This document shows, piece by piece, positions 9,920-19,092 of a DNA stretch of 64,000 nucleotides. Every line of letters begins with the position of its first letter. Position 1 is the first letter of the stretch. The notes beneath the pieces were generated by a model, which was given only the letters and a program-made list of their open reading frames with translations, was not told where the DNA came from and did not search any database. The position numbers and the translations under genes were made by a program. Source of the stretch: JBCCDY01 sp039030555 (GTDB lineage: Bacteria > Bacteroidota > Bacteroidia > Cytophagales > Cyclobacteriaceae); assembly GCA_039030555.1 (NCBI GenBank), contig JBCCDY010000008.1, positions 165,134-229,133 of the forward strand, written 5' to 3'.

Positions 9920-10327
9920 ATGAAGAATCTACTAATTATAATCGCAGCCCTCGTATTGGTATCGTGTGCAGACAGCAAAAAAGAAACTGAAAAAAAATTA
10001 CGTGATGAGGTTATAGCTATCCATGATAGCATAATGCCTGAAATGAGGACCATTAGAGATCTTCAAAAAGAATTGGAGGTTAAAATACAAGAGCTTGATA
10101 GTTCTTCCGTTGCTCAATTGGAGGAGCTAGAAAGTAAAAGTGAGAAATTGGAAAGTGCCGGTGATGAAATGATGAAATGGATGCGTGACTACGAAGATGA
10201 TTTCGAAGATAAAACTCCCGAAGAAATTATTGAATACCTGAAAAAGCAAAAGGAGTTAATCACAAAAGTAGAGAACGAAATGACTTCAGCTATTTCAGAA
10301 GCTAAAGAATATGTTGAGGAGAAATAA
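9920..10327 (+). CDS. Small coiled-coil lipoprotein
   Basis: A 135-residue protein with a lipoprotein signal peptide ending in the lipobox LVSC, so the mature protein should be lipidated at Cys16 or thereabouts. The remainder is highly charged, Glu/Lys rich and free of prolines over long stretches, with a heptad-like pattern suggesting an alpha-helical coiled coil. No family can be named. It is the last gene of a short plus-strand run and converges on the ferredoxin gene 43 bases away. Confidence 0.7.
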   Translation: MKNLLIIIAALVLVSCADSKKETEKKLRDEVIAIHDSIMPEMRTIRDLQKELEVKIQELDSSSVAQLEELESKSEKLESAGDEMMKWMRDYEDDFEDKTPEEIIEYLKKQKELITKVENEMTSAISEAKEYVEEK

Positions 10328-10370
10328 TAAGCTTTAGAGTTGGATGAGTCTTGAATTTCTTTCTGTAGAG

Positions 10371-10685
10371 CTATTCATTATTTCCCCAAAATCCATTTAA
10401 CTTTTTAACTGAGATATCACCCTCCACTTTAACTTGACAGGATAATCGTAATCCTGAATCAAGATTATGTGGAGGTAATTTCATTCGTTTTAATTCAATT
10501 TCATTCATTTCGCTAAGAGGTCCTAATACCCTAACGGAACATGTGCCACAAGTGCCTCTACCCTTGCAGTTTAAGTTCTTGGCTTTCCCGTTATACACCT
10601 CAAACCCAATTTCTTGCAAAAATTGGAGCAAATTTCGTCCAGGTGGACAACTAAAAGATCTTGAACCTATTGTTAAGTTTGGCAT
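10371..10685 (-). CDS. 2Fe-2S ferredoxin
   Basis: A 104-residue ferredoxin with the cluster ligands arranged C-x5-C-x2-C (CKGRGTCGTC) and a fourth Cys in RLSCQV. The C-x5-C-x2-C spacing resembles adrenodoxin-type and FdxA/Isc-type ferredoxins rather than the plant type (C-x4-C-x2-C). It carries single electrons in the cytoplasm; the donor and acceptor are not shown by sequence. Only 3 bases separate it from the DASH cryptochrome gene upstream, so the two are very likely cotranscribed. Confidence 0.9.
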   Translation of the reverse strand: MPNLTIGSRSFSCPPGRNLLQFLQEIGFEVYNGKAKNLNCKGRGTCGTCSVRVLGPLSEMNEIELKRMKLPPHNLDSGLRLSCQVKVEGDISVKKLNGFWGNNE

Positions 10686-10688
10686 ATT

Positions 10689-12119
10689 CTAAAGCCAGGT
10701 ATTAAATGGAATAATTGGGCTTGGGTAATTGCCTATTGAATTTTCTGAATCGTTATTATGGTTAATAATAACGTTGTTATTTGGATGATGAACCTCGCTG
10801 GGAGGAAAATCTCTTAACTCGGGTATCCACAGTTTTACAAACTCACCCTTTCCATCATAGGTCTTTGCCTGACTTATGGTATTAAAATATCGATCCTCTC
10901 GGGGATCATTCCCTACTCCTGCTACATAATTCCAATTGCACCAGTTGCTGCTGGTATCATAATCGATCAATCTGTTTTCGAAATAAAGTGCTCCCCAAGT
11001 CCAATTTATGTTAAGGTCATGCACCAAAAAACTAGCTGCGTTTTGCCTGCCTCTATTTGATATAAAACCAGTTTGGTTGAGTTCTCTCATATTGGCATCA
11101 ATAAAAGGAATACCCGTTTCTCCTTTTTTCCATTTATCAAAAACTTCAAAATCATTGTTCAGCGAAAGCTCTTTTTGCTTTATACCGCTGACTTCAAATA
11201 ATTTATCTGCACTTTTTCGAGCTACAAACTGAAAATAATCTCTCCATAAAAGCTCAAAAAACAACCAGTATGTGGAACTGTTCTTTACCCGCTCTTTTTC
11301 ATATTTCTTAATTTCCCAATAGATCAACTTCGGAGAGATGCAGCCATAAGCTAGCCAGGCTGATAACTTGGAAGAATAGTCAGCACCGATCATTCCATTT
11401 CTAGTATTCTTATAGTTTTTCAGTAGATCATCCTCCCATATATATTTGTTAAGGCGCTCTAGACCTGCTTTTTCTCCGCCTCTAAACTTTAAGACGCTCC
11501 TTTCATCGTAAACAGGTCTTTTGAAACCTAAATCCACAACTACAGGTATTACCCCGATTTCGAATTCGGAAGGTAAATCGGTATCAATTTTATTAGGGGT
11601 TTCGTAGATATTACGAACTTCTACGCTTTTTTCTGACTCTTTTCGAAATTGAGTAAATATGTTAGGGAGCTTGCTTATTGGCCATGGAATATCATTTACA
11701 TGATAGAGTGATTGATGCCAAAATGTTTTTAGCTCTGCACCTAAGGGCCATACTCGTTTTTCTATTTCAGCCTCTAGTCTAGTCCCTCGAAAATGGGGAG
11801 ATTCAGCTGTGTAAATTTCTGATATTCGTAATTTTTTAACTAAATCTGCGATAATTACTTCCGGATTTCCCTGTCGGAAAATCAATTCCGATCCGAGTTC
11901 CTTCAAGTTTTGGCGTAACTCTTTTACACTTTCAAGAAGGAATTGAAGCTGAAAAGCTCCTTTGCGAGGCTCTCCAATTTCAGATTCCTCAAGCCATTCA
12001 GAATCGAAAATAAATAGAGGGATAATATTACCTTCACTCTCTATAGCTTTAGAAAGTGGTTCATGGTCATGCAGTCTTAAATCATCTCTAAACCAAACAA
12101 TTTTGTTGCTTTTCACCAT
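10689..12119 (-). CDS. DASH-family cryptochrome/photolyase
   Basis: A 476-residue photolyase-superfamily protein. The N-terminal Rossmann-like antenna domain begins IVWFRDDLRLHDHEPL, and the C-terminal FAD domain contains GRQNAASFLVHDL, WTWGALYFE, WCNWNYVAGVGNDPRE and YFNTISQAKTYD, which are diagnostic of the CRY-DASH clade. These proteins bind FAD and often MTHF and repair cyclobutane dimers in single-stranded or looped DNA under blue light. The length is typical. It is followed immediately by a 2Fe-2S ferredoxin gene. Confidence 0.92.
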   Translation of the reverse strand: MVKSNKIVWFRDDLRLHDHEPLSKAIESEGNIIPLFIFDSEWLEESEIGEPRKGAFQLQFLLESVKELRQNLKELGSELIFRQGNPEVIIADLVKKLRISEIYTAESPHFRGTRLEAEIEKRVWPLGAELKTFWHQSLYHVNDIPWPISKLPNIFTQFRKESEKSVEVRNIYETPNKIDTDLPSEFEIGVIPVVVDLGFKRPVYDERSVLKFRGGEKAGLERLNKYIWEDDLLKNYKNTRNGMIGADYSSKLSAWLAYGCISPKLIYWEIKKYEKERVKNSSTYWLFFELLWRDYFQFVARKSADKLFEVSGIKQKELSLNNDFEVFDKWKKGETGIPFIDANMRELNQTGFISNRGRQNAASFLVHDLNINWTWGALYFENRLIDYDTSSNWCNWNYVAGVGNDPREDRYFNTISQAKTYDGKGEFVKLWIPELRDFPPSEVHHPNNNVIINHNNDSENSIGNYPSPIIPFNTWL

Positions 12120-12173
12120 ATGTAATGAACCGTGTTCTTCAAAAATGGTTTTAAGCTTTATCGGATCGAATTG

Positions 12174-12181
12174 TATCTTTG
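12174..12181 (+). promoter_or_regulatory. Candidate Bacteroidota -7 element (TATCTTTG)
   Basis: The octamer TATCTTTG fits TAnnTTTG exactly and ends 17 bases before the ATG of the GroES-like gene. No clear TTG -33 box was found at the right distance, so this is a partial match only. Confidence 0.45.
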
Positions 12182-12198
12182 ACCGCTAAATTGATAAC

Positions 12199-12579
12199 AT
12201 GACTGAACTCACACCTGAGAATAAATTGAAAAAGCTAGTTGTAGTTGGAGATCGAGTGCTGATCAGGCCAAAAAAAGCCACTGAAAAAACAGATAGCGGA
12301 TTATTCTTACCTCCTGGTGTTCAGGAAAAAGAAAAAGTACAAAGTGGATATGTCATAAAAACAGGTCCGGGATATCCCATACCTCTGCCCACAGATGATG
12401 ATGAGCCCTGGAAGGACCAGAGTGAAAATATAAAATATGTACCTCTTCAAGCTAAGGAAGGAGATCTTGCTATTTTTCTTCAAAAAGGAGCCTTTGAAAT
12501 TATGTATGAGAGCGAAAAATATTTCATCGTTCCCCAGGCTTCCATATTAATGCTTGAACGTGAGGAGGATATCTTTTAA
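12199..12579 (+). CDS. GroES-like (Cpn10 fold) protein, without adjacent groEL
   Basis: A 126-residue protein with the Cpn10 core: GDRVLIRPKKATEKTDSGLFLP at the start (read as GDRVLIRPK then TDSGLFLP), then GYVIKTGPG, and the C-terminal part EGDLAIFLQKGAFEI. It is about 30 residues longer than standard GroES, with extra acidic residues around PTDDDEPWKDQSEN in the middle. groEL is not adjacent, so this is probably a secondary GroES-like protein rather than the housekeeping co-chaperonin. The next gene starts on its last base (TAATG overlap). Confidence 0.82.
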   Translation: MTELTPENKLKKLVVVGDRVLIRPKKATEKTDSGLFLPPGVQEKEKVQSGYVIKTGPGYPIPLPTDDDEPWKDQSENIKYVPLQAKEGDLAIFLQKGAFEIMYESEKYFIVPQASILMLEREEDIF

Positions 12580-13448
12580 TGTATTCAGCAATTTCATCTT
12601 CTCAGTGGAAAAGTAAAGGGAACTACTTTACAAGGAAAAATGGTAGATCCATCTTTTATCTGGATGAAGGTAAAGGCCCCACAATTTTATTCCTTCATGG
12701 ATTTCCAACCTCTTCCTGGGATTGGAGCTGGGTTTGGCAAAATTTCGAAGGTTATAGACGTGTCGCACTAGACTTTATTGGATATGGGTATTCAGACAAG
12801 CCCAAGGACTATGATTACTCCATTTTTGATCAGGTCGATATTGTAGAAGAGCTTTTATCCTCCCTGGATGTAAAGCAAATTTATTTAGTAGCACACGATT
12901 TTGGCGATAGTATCGCTCAAGAGCTGATCCATCGTTCGAATAATAATCTAATGAATGTAGAGATCCAGAAAACTATATTGTTAAATGGTGGCCTTTTTAT
13001 GAAATATTCCTCACCCCGACCTATTCAGAAAATACTGCTTTCTCCTATTGGTTTTTTGATATCTAAGTTCCTTTCATTTAATCGTTTTAAGAAAAGCTTT
13101 TCTGAAGTATTTGCTCTCGAGCACAAGCCCTCTTCTGAAGAGTTAAAACAGTTCTGGGATATCATCACCTATAAAAATGGGCATAGAATAGCGCATAAAT
13201 TGATCCAATATATTAACGAGCGCTATGCTTTCGATGACCGTTGGACAAAGGCCTTAAGCGAAACTAAAATTCCATTGAAGCTCATAATCGGAACTCAAGA
13301 TCCTGTTTCCGGGGAACCCATTGCAAACCGATTTAGAGAAGTATCGGAAAATTCTGAAATAGTCCTTTTAAATCACATCGGACATTATCCACAAACGGAA
13401 GATCCGCTTAGGATCACTGAAGAAATATCAAGTTTTTTTCTGGATTAG
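12579..13448 (+). CDS. Alpha/beta hydrolase with Asp nucleophile
   Basis: A 289-residue alpha/beta-hydrolase. The oxyanion segment HGFPTSSWDW, the nucleophile elbow AHDFGD with Asp rather than Ser, the acid region GTQDPVSG and the catalytic His in NHIGHYPQTEDP are all visible. An Asp nucleophile points to the haloalkane dehalogenase/epoxide hydrolase branch; the substrate cannot be read from sequence. Its start overlaps the GroES-like stop by one base, and its stop overlaps the convergent acyl-CoA ligase tail by 4 bases. Confidence 0.85.
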   Translation: MYSAISSSQWKSKGNYFTRKNGRSIFYLDEGKGPTILFLHGFPTSSWDWSWVWQNFEGYRRVALDFIGYGYSDKPKDYDYSIFDQVDIVEELLSSLDVKQIYLVAHDFGDSIAQELIHRSNNNLMNVEIQKTILLNGGLFMKYSSPRPIQKILLSPIGFLISKFLSFNRFKKSFSEVFALEHKPSSEELKQFWDIITYKNGHRIAHKLIQYINERYAFDDRWTKALSETKIPLKLIIGTQDPVSGEPIANRFREVSENSEIVLLNHIGHYPQTEDPLRITEEISSFFLD

Positions 13449-15199
13449 GCGTATATATCTTCGATTAAGTCTGTATACTTTTCGTTAATCACCCTCCTTT
13501 TTAGAGAAAGCTTAGGCGTCATTTCCCCAGTTTCGATGGTGAAGGGTTGAGTAATCAACCTGATCTTTTTGATTTGTTCCCAATGTCCAAATCCACTGTT
13601 TATCTCAGCAACAATCTTATCCATCTTATCGATGACTTTCTGATCTTTGACGAGCTCTTCATCTGAAGCATCAGCAATACCGTTATCAGAGCACCATTTT
13701 CTAAGTACTTCGAAATTCGGAACGATCAAGGCAGAAGGAAATCTCTTCCCATCTCCCAAAACTGCAATATTCTCAATGAATCCAGATTCTTTAAACCTAT
13801 TTTCCATCACTTGAGGAGCAATGTATTTCCCTCCTGAAGTTTTAAACATTTCTTTTTTTCGATCCGTGATCTTTAGGTATTCTCCCTCTAAAATCTCACC
13901 AATATCACCAGTATGGAACCATTCTCCACTCATGACCTCATCGGTCTTCTCGGACTCCTTATAATAACCTTTCATCACGTTTGGGCCTTTACAAAGAATT
14001 TCTCCATCGTCTGCAATTTTGATCTCTACACCGTCTATCGGATAGCCTACACAACCAACCCTCATCTTCTCCGGAACCGCAGAAGATGCTGTAATTACAG
14101 GAGAAGTCTCTGTCAATCCATAACCTTCTGTTATTGGTATGCCGGCAGCCCAGAAAACACGCCCCAAACGAGATTGTAATGCAGCCCCACCAGATGAAAT
14201 AGCTTTAATTTCACCACCAAGCGCTTCTAGCCATTTACTAAAAATTAGCTTTCTGGCTATACCAAGTTTTAGATTATAAGAGAAACCCATCGATTTATGG
14301 GGTTCATATTTAAGTCCCAGATTGAGTGCCCAAAAGAAGAGATTTCTTTTTACACCAGTTAGATCTTCCCCCTTGGCAACGATCTTATCGTATATCTTTT
14401 CAAGTAAGCGTGGTACACAATTAAATATTTGGGGCTTTACTTCTCTGATGTTGTCTCCAATCGCTTCGATGCTTTCAGCATAATACACCGAAGCACCATT
14501 GTAGACATAAAAGTAGATCCCCGTCCTCTCGTATATATGAGAGAGTGGAAGGAAGCTAACTGCACGCCATTTTCCTTTTTCCATATCCAGACGATCGCCA
14601 ACAGCTATAGCATTAGAAAGAATATTTTTATGTGTGAGCATTACACCTTTCGGCTTTCCTGTTGTCCCTGATGTGTAAATGAGGGTAAGAAGATCTTCTT
14701 CACCCACAGACTGTTTTATCTCTTCAAGTTCGTTGAGCTTTTCTGGTACTGTAGCTCGAAATTTATTCCAATCTTCCACACCCGATACCGGATCAAATGT
14801 GAAGAGCGGTCGCTCTCCAATTTTTTCACATGCTTCTTTGAGTTTGTTCAGAAGTTCTTCATCTGCCGCGAAAGCTAATTTGACTTCTGCATGATCCATA
14901 ATGTATGCATAATCATCAGCTGAAATAGTAGGGTAAAGCGGGACACTAACAGCACCAATTTGTTGCAAAGCCAGGTCTATAAAATTCCACTCCGGACGAT
15001 TATCCGATACTATGGCCACCTTATCGTTTTTGGCAATTCCAAACTCCAAAAACCCAAGACTTAGCTCATTAACGATATCAATAACTTCTTGGGTACTATA
15101 GCCTTTCCATTCCCCATTAACTTTAGAGTTTAAAGCATTCTCCAGAGGGAATTTCTGCTTTTGATAATAAATGAGGTCAAATACTCTTTTAACTTCCAT
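13445..15199 (-). CDS. Long-chain fatty acid--CoA ligase (AMP-forming)
   Basis: A 584-residue acyl-adenylate-forming enzyme. It has the P-loop-like motif TLIYTSGTTGKPKGVML, the GYGLTETSP motif, and the hinge region GEWFHTGDIGEI followed by TDRKKEMFKTSGGKYI. These match FadD15/long-chain acyl-CoA synthetases, which activate fatty acids to acyl-CoA using ATP. There is no signal peptide; association with the inner membrane is usual in the family. It stands alone downstream of the cytochrome c maturation operon, 65 bases past the end of the ccmF gene. Confidence 0.9.
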   Translation of the reverse strand: MEVKRVFDLIYYQKQKFPLENALNSKVNGEWKGYSTQEVIDIVNELSLGFLEFGIAKNDKVAIVSDNRPEWNFIDLALQQIGAVSVPLYPTISADDYAYIMDHAEVKLAFAADEELLNKLKEACEKIGERPLFTFDPVSGVEDWNKFRATVPEKLNELEEIKQSVGEEDLLTLIYTSGTTGKPKGVMLTHKNILSNAIAVGDRLDMEKGKWRAVSFLPLSHIYERTGIYFYVYNGASVYYAESIEAIGDNIREVKPQIFNCVPRLLEKIYDKIVAKGEDLTGVKRNLFFWALNLGLKYEPHKSMGFSYNLKLGIARKLIFSKWLEALGGEIKAISSGGAALQSRLGRVFWAAGIPITEGYGLTETSPVITASSAVPEKMRVGCVGYPIDGVEIKIADDGEILCKGPNVMKGYYKESEKTDEVMSGEWFHTGDIGEILEGEYLKITDRKKEMFKTSGGKYIAPQVMENRFKESGFIENIAVLGDGKRFPSALIVPNFEVLRKWCSDNGIADASDEELVKDQKVIDKMDKIVAEINSGFGHWEQIKKIRLITQPFTIETGEMTPKLSLKRRVINEKYTDLIEDIYA

Positions 15200-15264
15200 A
15201 AACCTTTAATTATTGGGAATATGGAAATTAAGAATTATTGATAAAAAACAGCCTTAAAATGAAA

Positions 15265-17763
15265 TTATTCTAATAAAAGAAATCTTCTTCGTATTGCTAT
15301 TACGAAACCAACAACCATTAGTAGGGTACCTAACCAAAGAATATTGATCAACGGTTTTTCAATAGCTTTCATAATAATGAAGTCCTTTTGAGTGGTTTGA
15401 GTTTCGATTATAAAACTGTCTTCCTCAGGTAGGATCTTTTTCAAAACGATCTTTAAGCCTATGTTTCTGGACTGATCTGCTATTCTCCCTACGAGGTTAT
15501 CTCTAATGATATACACTGGTTTAATAAAGTGATCTTCTTTAGCAGAGACTCTTATTACCGCCTGAATGGTAATATCACCAGGTAATATTTTTACATCAGG
15601 AATATATTCCACTGTGCCTACACTTTCTAAAACCGCTACGTAGTCATTAACAAAAAACCGTTCACCCTTCTTGATTTTTTGCTCCCTCGGATCGCTCCAT
15701 TCAATCTCGCCTTCAGGATCGGACACCATAGATATGTGCGTGTACAAATCACTAAAAGCCGCCCTTCGTATATCAGGCGAAGCTAGTAATCCCCCCATTT
15801 CAGGATTAATTTGAGCTCTTGGATACAACTGAAATGTTTTGCCTCTCGAGTTCGAATATTCCACTTCGTAATAGGTGTTTTCAGACTTAACTTCTACGGT
15901 GTCCCCTTTCGAGAATACAACTTCATCACCTTTTACGATTTCCTCTTTAGCAACTGCTATGGTTTTGTCATTAAAAAAAACCAGCTTATCATACTCTACG
16001 TAATCATCAATACCTTCAGCAATAACTTTAGCTCCTTTGTAAGTAAGCTCGTAACCCGCCATTTGTCTTGGCTCATTGAACCAAAGCAATACATTTTCCT
16101 TATTGATTTCATCAGGAGCATCTTTGACCAACAACATACCCGTATTGTTCATAGAAACTATGTTGGAATACCCGGAAGAAGTTAATATTCCGATAAGCAT
16201 CAAAGCCACTGCTATATGTGTAATTGCCCCTCCCGAAAGTTTAGGGTTTAACTTCATTAATCGAATGGCGACACCACCATTAGCAGATATTGCGTAAATC
16301 GATGAAGTGATAATTATAATGTAAATAGGATCAGTAACCCTCCCTACCATTAATACTACTGCTGTAACAATAAGTGTTGATAGAACAGGCCAGTAGAAAA
16401 CACTTTTTAGATTTTTTGAATCAACTCTTTTCCACCATAAAACCTGACCTGTTGCAGATAAAAGAACAATCGCAACAGCAAACCATAATTGGAATTTTGT
16501 GTAAAACTCTACCTGATCGGCTGGAGGTGCCATGTTAGAATCAAAACCCATTGATTGAGCTATTTCGTTAAATACCGGAATAGAGGTTGGGATTAATACC
16601 TGGAAGGCCATTAACCCTAGTACCGTAGCCCCAATGAAAACCCAAAACTCTCCGGAATAAGTCGAACTTTCTTTTTCTGTGGAAGGAAGTTTACTCCAAG
16701 ATTTCCAGCTTACCCAAACCGAAATAGCTAAAAATAGAAGTAGATAACACAAAAGCTGACCGGACAGGCCTAAATCCGTAAAAGAGTGTACTGACGCATT
16801 TCCCAGAATCCCACTTCTGGTTAAAAATGTTGAATAAAGAATCAGAATGAAAGAAGAAATGGTAAGTACAACTGCCGCCTTCATTCCAGTTTTCTTCTTT
16901 TGGAAAACAATCATTAAATGATAGGAAGCTACTAGTATAAGCCAGGGAATGTAGACTGCATTTTCAACGGGATCCCAATTCCAGTAACCTCCAAAGCTTA
17001 ACGTTTCGTATGCCCAATAAGCTCCCATAATTATTCCTACACCCAGAACCATTGAAGCTACAAGCGTCCAAGGCAAAGCTTCTTTTATCCATCCTGTATA
17101 GTTGGCTTTCCACAACCCACTAATACAGAAAGCAAATGGCACTAAAACGAGCGCGAATCCAAGAAACAATGTGGGAGGATGTATCACCATCCAATAGTTT
17201 TGCAGCAGAGGGTTTAAGCCGGAGCCATCTTCTGGAATGAAATCTGGATTTATTTGAAAAATAGGGGCTTCTAAAACATCTCTGAGCAATAAGAACGGGG
17301 AACTTCCTAATTTGAAATTAAACAGTACAACACCAAGGATCATAGAACTCAGAAAGGCTTGAACAGCCATAAAAACAGCCATAAAAGCTGATCTCTGAAT
17401 TGTTTTCTTACCTACTAAGAAAAAACCGATAACAACATGCCAAAACATCCAGAGCAAAAAACTTCCTTCCTGCCCCTCCCAAAAAGCAGAAATCATATAA
17501 TAAAATGGGAGATCTTTTGAAGAATGGCTGTAGGCGTAATGATATTCAAAATAATGGTTAGCAATTATGTAATAAAGTGTTGTAACCACACCTATAACAC
17601 CTACTGAATGCACTAGAAAGGACCAGAACCCTAGCTTTCTCCAGTACTGATTCTCTTCCACGGAAGCTTGGTGTTTGTAGAAAGAGAAAAAACAGATAAC
17701 AGCCGATACAAATGTCAGTATCGAAAAAAAATGACCTAAGTGGCCTGCAAAAAAATGGATCAT
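15265..17763 (-). CDS. ccmF: Cytochrome c heme lyase subunit CcmF
   Basis: An 832-residue multi-pass membrane protein with the WWD-type heme-handling segment GGYWNWDPVENAVYIPW, preceded by WAYETLSF, and with the N-terminal FWEGQEGSFLLW motif shared by CcmF/NrfE/CcsA proteins. It would take heme from CcmE and attach it to apocytochrome c CxxCH motifs on the periplasmic side. A soluble periplasmic domain of about 230 residues (about 560-790) precedes the last membrane helix, making it longer than E. coli CcmF (about 650). It is the last gene of the ccmB-C-D-E-F operon. Confidence 0.92.
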   Translation of the reverse strand: MIHFFAGHLGHFFSILTFVSAVICFFSFYKHQASVEENQYWRKLGFWSFLVHSVGVIGVVTTLYYIIANHYFEYHYAYSHSSKDLPFYYMISAFWEGQEGSFLLWMFWHVVIGFFLVGKKTIQRSAFMAVFMAVQAFLSSMILGVVLFNFKLGSSPFLLLRDVLEAPIFQINPDFIPEDGSGLNPLLQNYWMVIHPPTLFLGFALVLVPFAFCISGLWKANYTGWIKEALPWTLVASMVLGVGIIMGAYWAYETLSFGGYWNWDPVENAVYIPWLILVASYHLMIVFQKKKTGMKAAVVLTISSFILILYSTFLTRSGILGNASVHSFTDLGLSGQLLCYLLLFLAISVWVSWKSWSKLPSTEKESSTYSGEFWVFIGATVLGLMAFQVLIPTSIPVFNEIAQSMGFDSNMAPPADQVEFYTKFQLWFAVAIVLLSATGQVLWWKRVDSKNLKSVFYWPVLSTLIVTAVVLMVGRVTDPIYIIIITSSIYAISANGGVAIRLMKLNPKLSGGAITHIAVALMLIGILTSSGYSNIVSMNNTGMLLVKDAPDEINKENVLLWFNEPRQMAGYELTYKGAKVIAEGIDDYVEYDKLVFFNDKTIAVAKEEIVKGDEVVFSKGDTVEVKSENTYYEVEYSNSRGKTFQLYPRAQINPEMGGLLASPDIRRAAFSDLYTHISMVSDPEGEIEWSDPREQKIKKGERFFVNDYVAVLESVGTVEYIPDVKILPGDITIQAVIRVSAKEDHFIKPVYIIRDNLVGRIADQSRNIGLKIVLKKILPEEDSFIIETQTTQKDFIIMKAIEKPLINILWLGTLLMVVGFVIAIRRRFLLLE

Positions 17764-17770
17764 TATTGAT

Positions 17771-18175
17771 TTAAACCTTTATTTCCTCCTCCTCATACTT
17801 CGACGGACACTTCAGCAAAATTTTATCCGCTACAAAAAGATCGTTTTTATAATTACCTACAACAACTACCTGTTCAGAAATCAATAGGTCCGAAGGCATC
17901 GGTTCGTTGTAATAAACTTGTTGTTCGACATTCTCCTGATCGACCATTACAAATGAAACCGACAGTCTATCTGAAGAGGGAACCACACCCACGACCTCAC
18001 CTTGAATATTTTTCTTCAGTTGCCCAACGACGTGGATTTTTTTGGAACTACCATCTTCAGCAATATCTTTTGCTTCTTTAAATGAAACGTAAGAGCTAGC
18101 ATCGCCTACAGTTGATATAATCACCATACTGGCTACAGCTATTATAACAAGTGCTAATAAATGTCCTCTTTTCAT
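17771..18175 (-). CDS. ccmE: Cytochrome c maturation heme chaperone CcmE (CxxxY type)
   Basis: A 134-residue CcmE with an N-terminal membrane anchor (about 7-24) and a periplasmic OB-fold barrel. CcmE from E. coli binds heme covalently through a His in an HxxxY motif. Here the equivalent position reads CPSKY (residues 123-127), a CxxxY motif, so the covalent heme ligand is predicted to be a Cys. This variant is known from Desulfovibrio and archaea and defines the modified system I* pathway. Its start overlaps the ccmD stop by 4 bases, and ccmF follows after 7 bases. Confidence 0.9.
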   Translation of the reverse strand: MKRGHLLALVIIAVASMVIISTVGDASSYVSFKEAKDIAEDGSSKKIHVVGQLKKNIQGEVVGVVPSSDRLSVSFVMVDQENVEQQVYYNEPMPSDLLISEQVVVVGNYKNDLFVADKILLKCPSKYEEEEIKV

Positions 18176-18462
18176 TCTTCTTTATTTTTTAATAATTCCT
18201 TAAGCCGTTTTTCCATCTTTTTCGTTTTGGAATCCAGATTTATTAAATAAACTCCTAATACAACTAAAATGATTAGTACAACAGCAACAACCACATAAAT
18301 TTTTCCATTTGATCGGAAGATATCAGCCATCTCTACACTCTGTGCAAAGCTCTGAAGGCTTGAAATCAACAGTAAAACAAATGTAGTTATAGTTCGCTTT
18401 GAGATAGTTCTTCGAGCATATTTTTGTTTTGCTCTATTCTCACTCTTAAATCTCCAATCCAT
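18172..18462 (-). CDS. ccmD: CcmD-family small membrane protein
   Basis: A small protein with a hydrophobic signal-like segment (FVLLLISSLQSFAQS) then SVEMADIFRSNGKIYVVVAVVLIILVVLGVYLI split by a short polar stretch, ending in a charged helix (KKMEKRLKELLKNKEE). The single helix with this KIYVVVAV pattern is typical of Bacteroidota CcmD, which holds CcmE to the CcmABC complex. The only ATG (18460-18462) gives 96 residues but would overlap ccmC by 76 bases and add a charged 20-residue leader. A non-ATG start close to the ccmC stop is equally plausible, so the start is uncertain. Confidence 0.75.
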   Translation of the reverse strand: MDWRFKSENRAKQKYARRTISKRTITTFVLLLISSLQSFAQSVEMADIFRSNGKIYVVVAVVLIILVVLGVYLINLDSKTKKMEKRLKELLKNKEE

Positions 18463-19070
18463 ATTCCTAACAGTATAAATCCTATAATTGATGGATATAA
18501 AACTAAGCGCAAATTATTATCAAAATCGATCATAGCAAAGTTTTGATTTCCACCACTTCCAGGATGGAGCGAATCGGTGAGTCTTGGTAAAATATACATT
18601 AAGGGTATAAGAGAACTAAATGCAAAAATATTGTAGACGGCACTTATCCTAGCCATTAATTCTTCTTCGTTTATTGCTCCTCGAAGTACGAAATATGCCA
18701 TATAAATGAGAAGTCCTATGGCTGAACCGTTTTGTTTAGGATCTCCACTCCAGTATTCTCCCCACGTATACCTCGCCCACATCATTCCAGTCAGCAAACC
18801 CAGAACGCCAAATAGGATACCCACTTTAGCATACTCACCTGCCTTAATGCTATATAGCTCATTTGGAGAGTTCAGATACTTAATAGAATAGAAAACCGAA
18901 ATGCCGAAGAGAATCAACATGGCAAACCACATAGGCACATGAAAAAAGGTATTTCGTATCCCTTCATTAATGATGTGCAGCCTGGGCACTTCTATTAAAA
19001 ACCCGACAGCAAATACTATTAACAATATCAATAAACACAATATTTTCCACCAGTCTTTCGCAATATTCAT
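18387..19070 (-). CDS. ccmC: Cytochrome c maturation protein CcmC
   Basis: A 227-residue protein with six predicted membrane helices. It carries the heme-handling segment RYTWGEYWSGDPKQNG (the WWD-like signature of this branch) and conserved His in FFHVPMWFA and in DSLHPGSGG, the axial heme ligands of the family. CcmC loads heme onto CcmE at the periplasmic face. The Bacteroidota form has WSGDPKQN in place of the VWDARLTS of proteobacteria. It sits 22 bases downstream of ccmB. Confidence 0.9.
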   Translation of the reverse strand: MNIAKDWWKILCLLILLIVFAVGFLIEVPRLHIINEGIRNTFFHVPMWFAMLILFGISVFYSIKYLNSPNELYSIKAGEYAKVGILFGVLGLLTGMMWARYTWGEYWSGDPKQNGSAIGLLIYMAYFVLRGAINEEELMARISAVYNIFAFSSLIPLMYILPRLTDSLHPGSGGNQNFAMIDFDNNLRLVLYPSIIGFILLGIWIGDLRVRIEQNKNMLEELSQSEL

Positions 19071-19092
19071 ATTAAAAATTTGAAGTTGTTCC

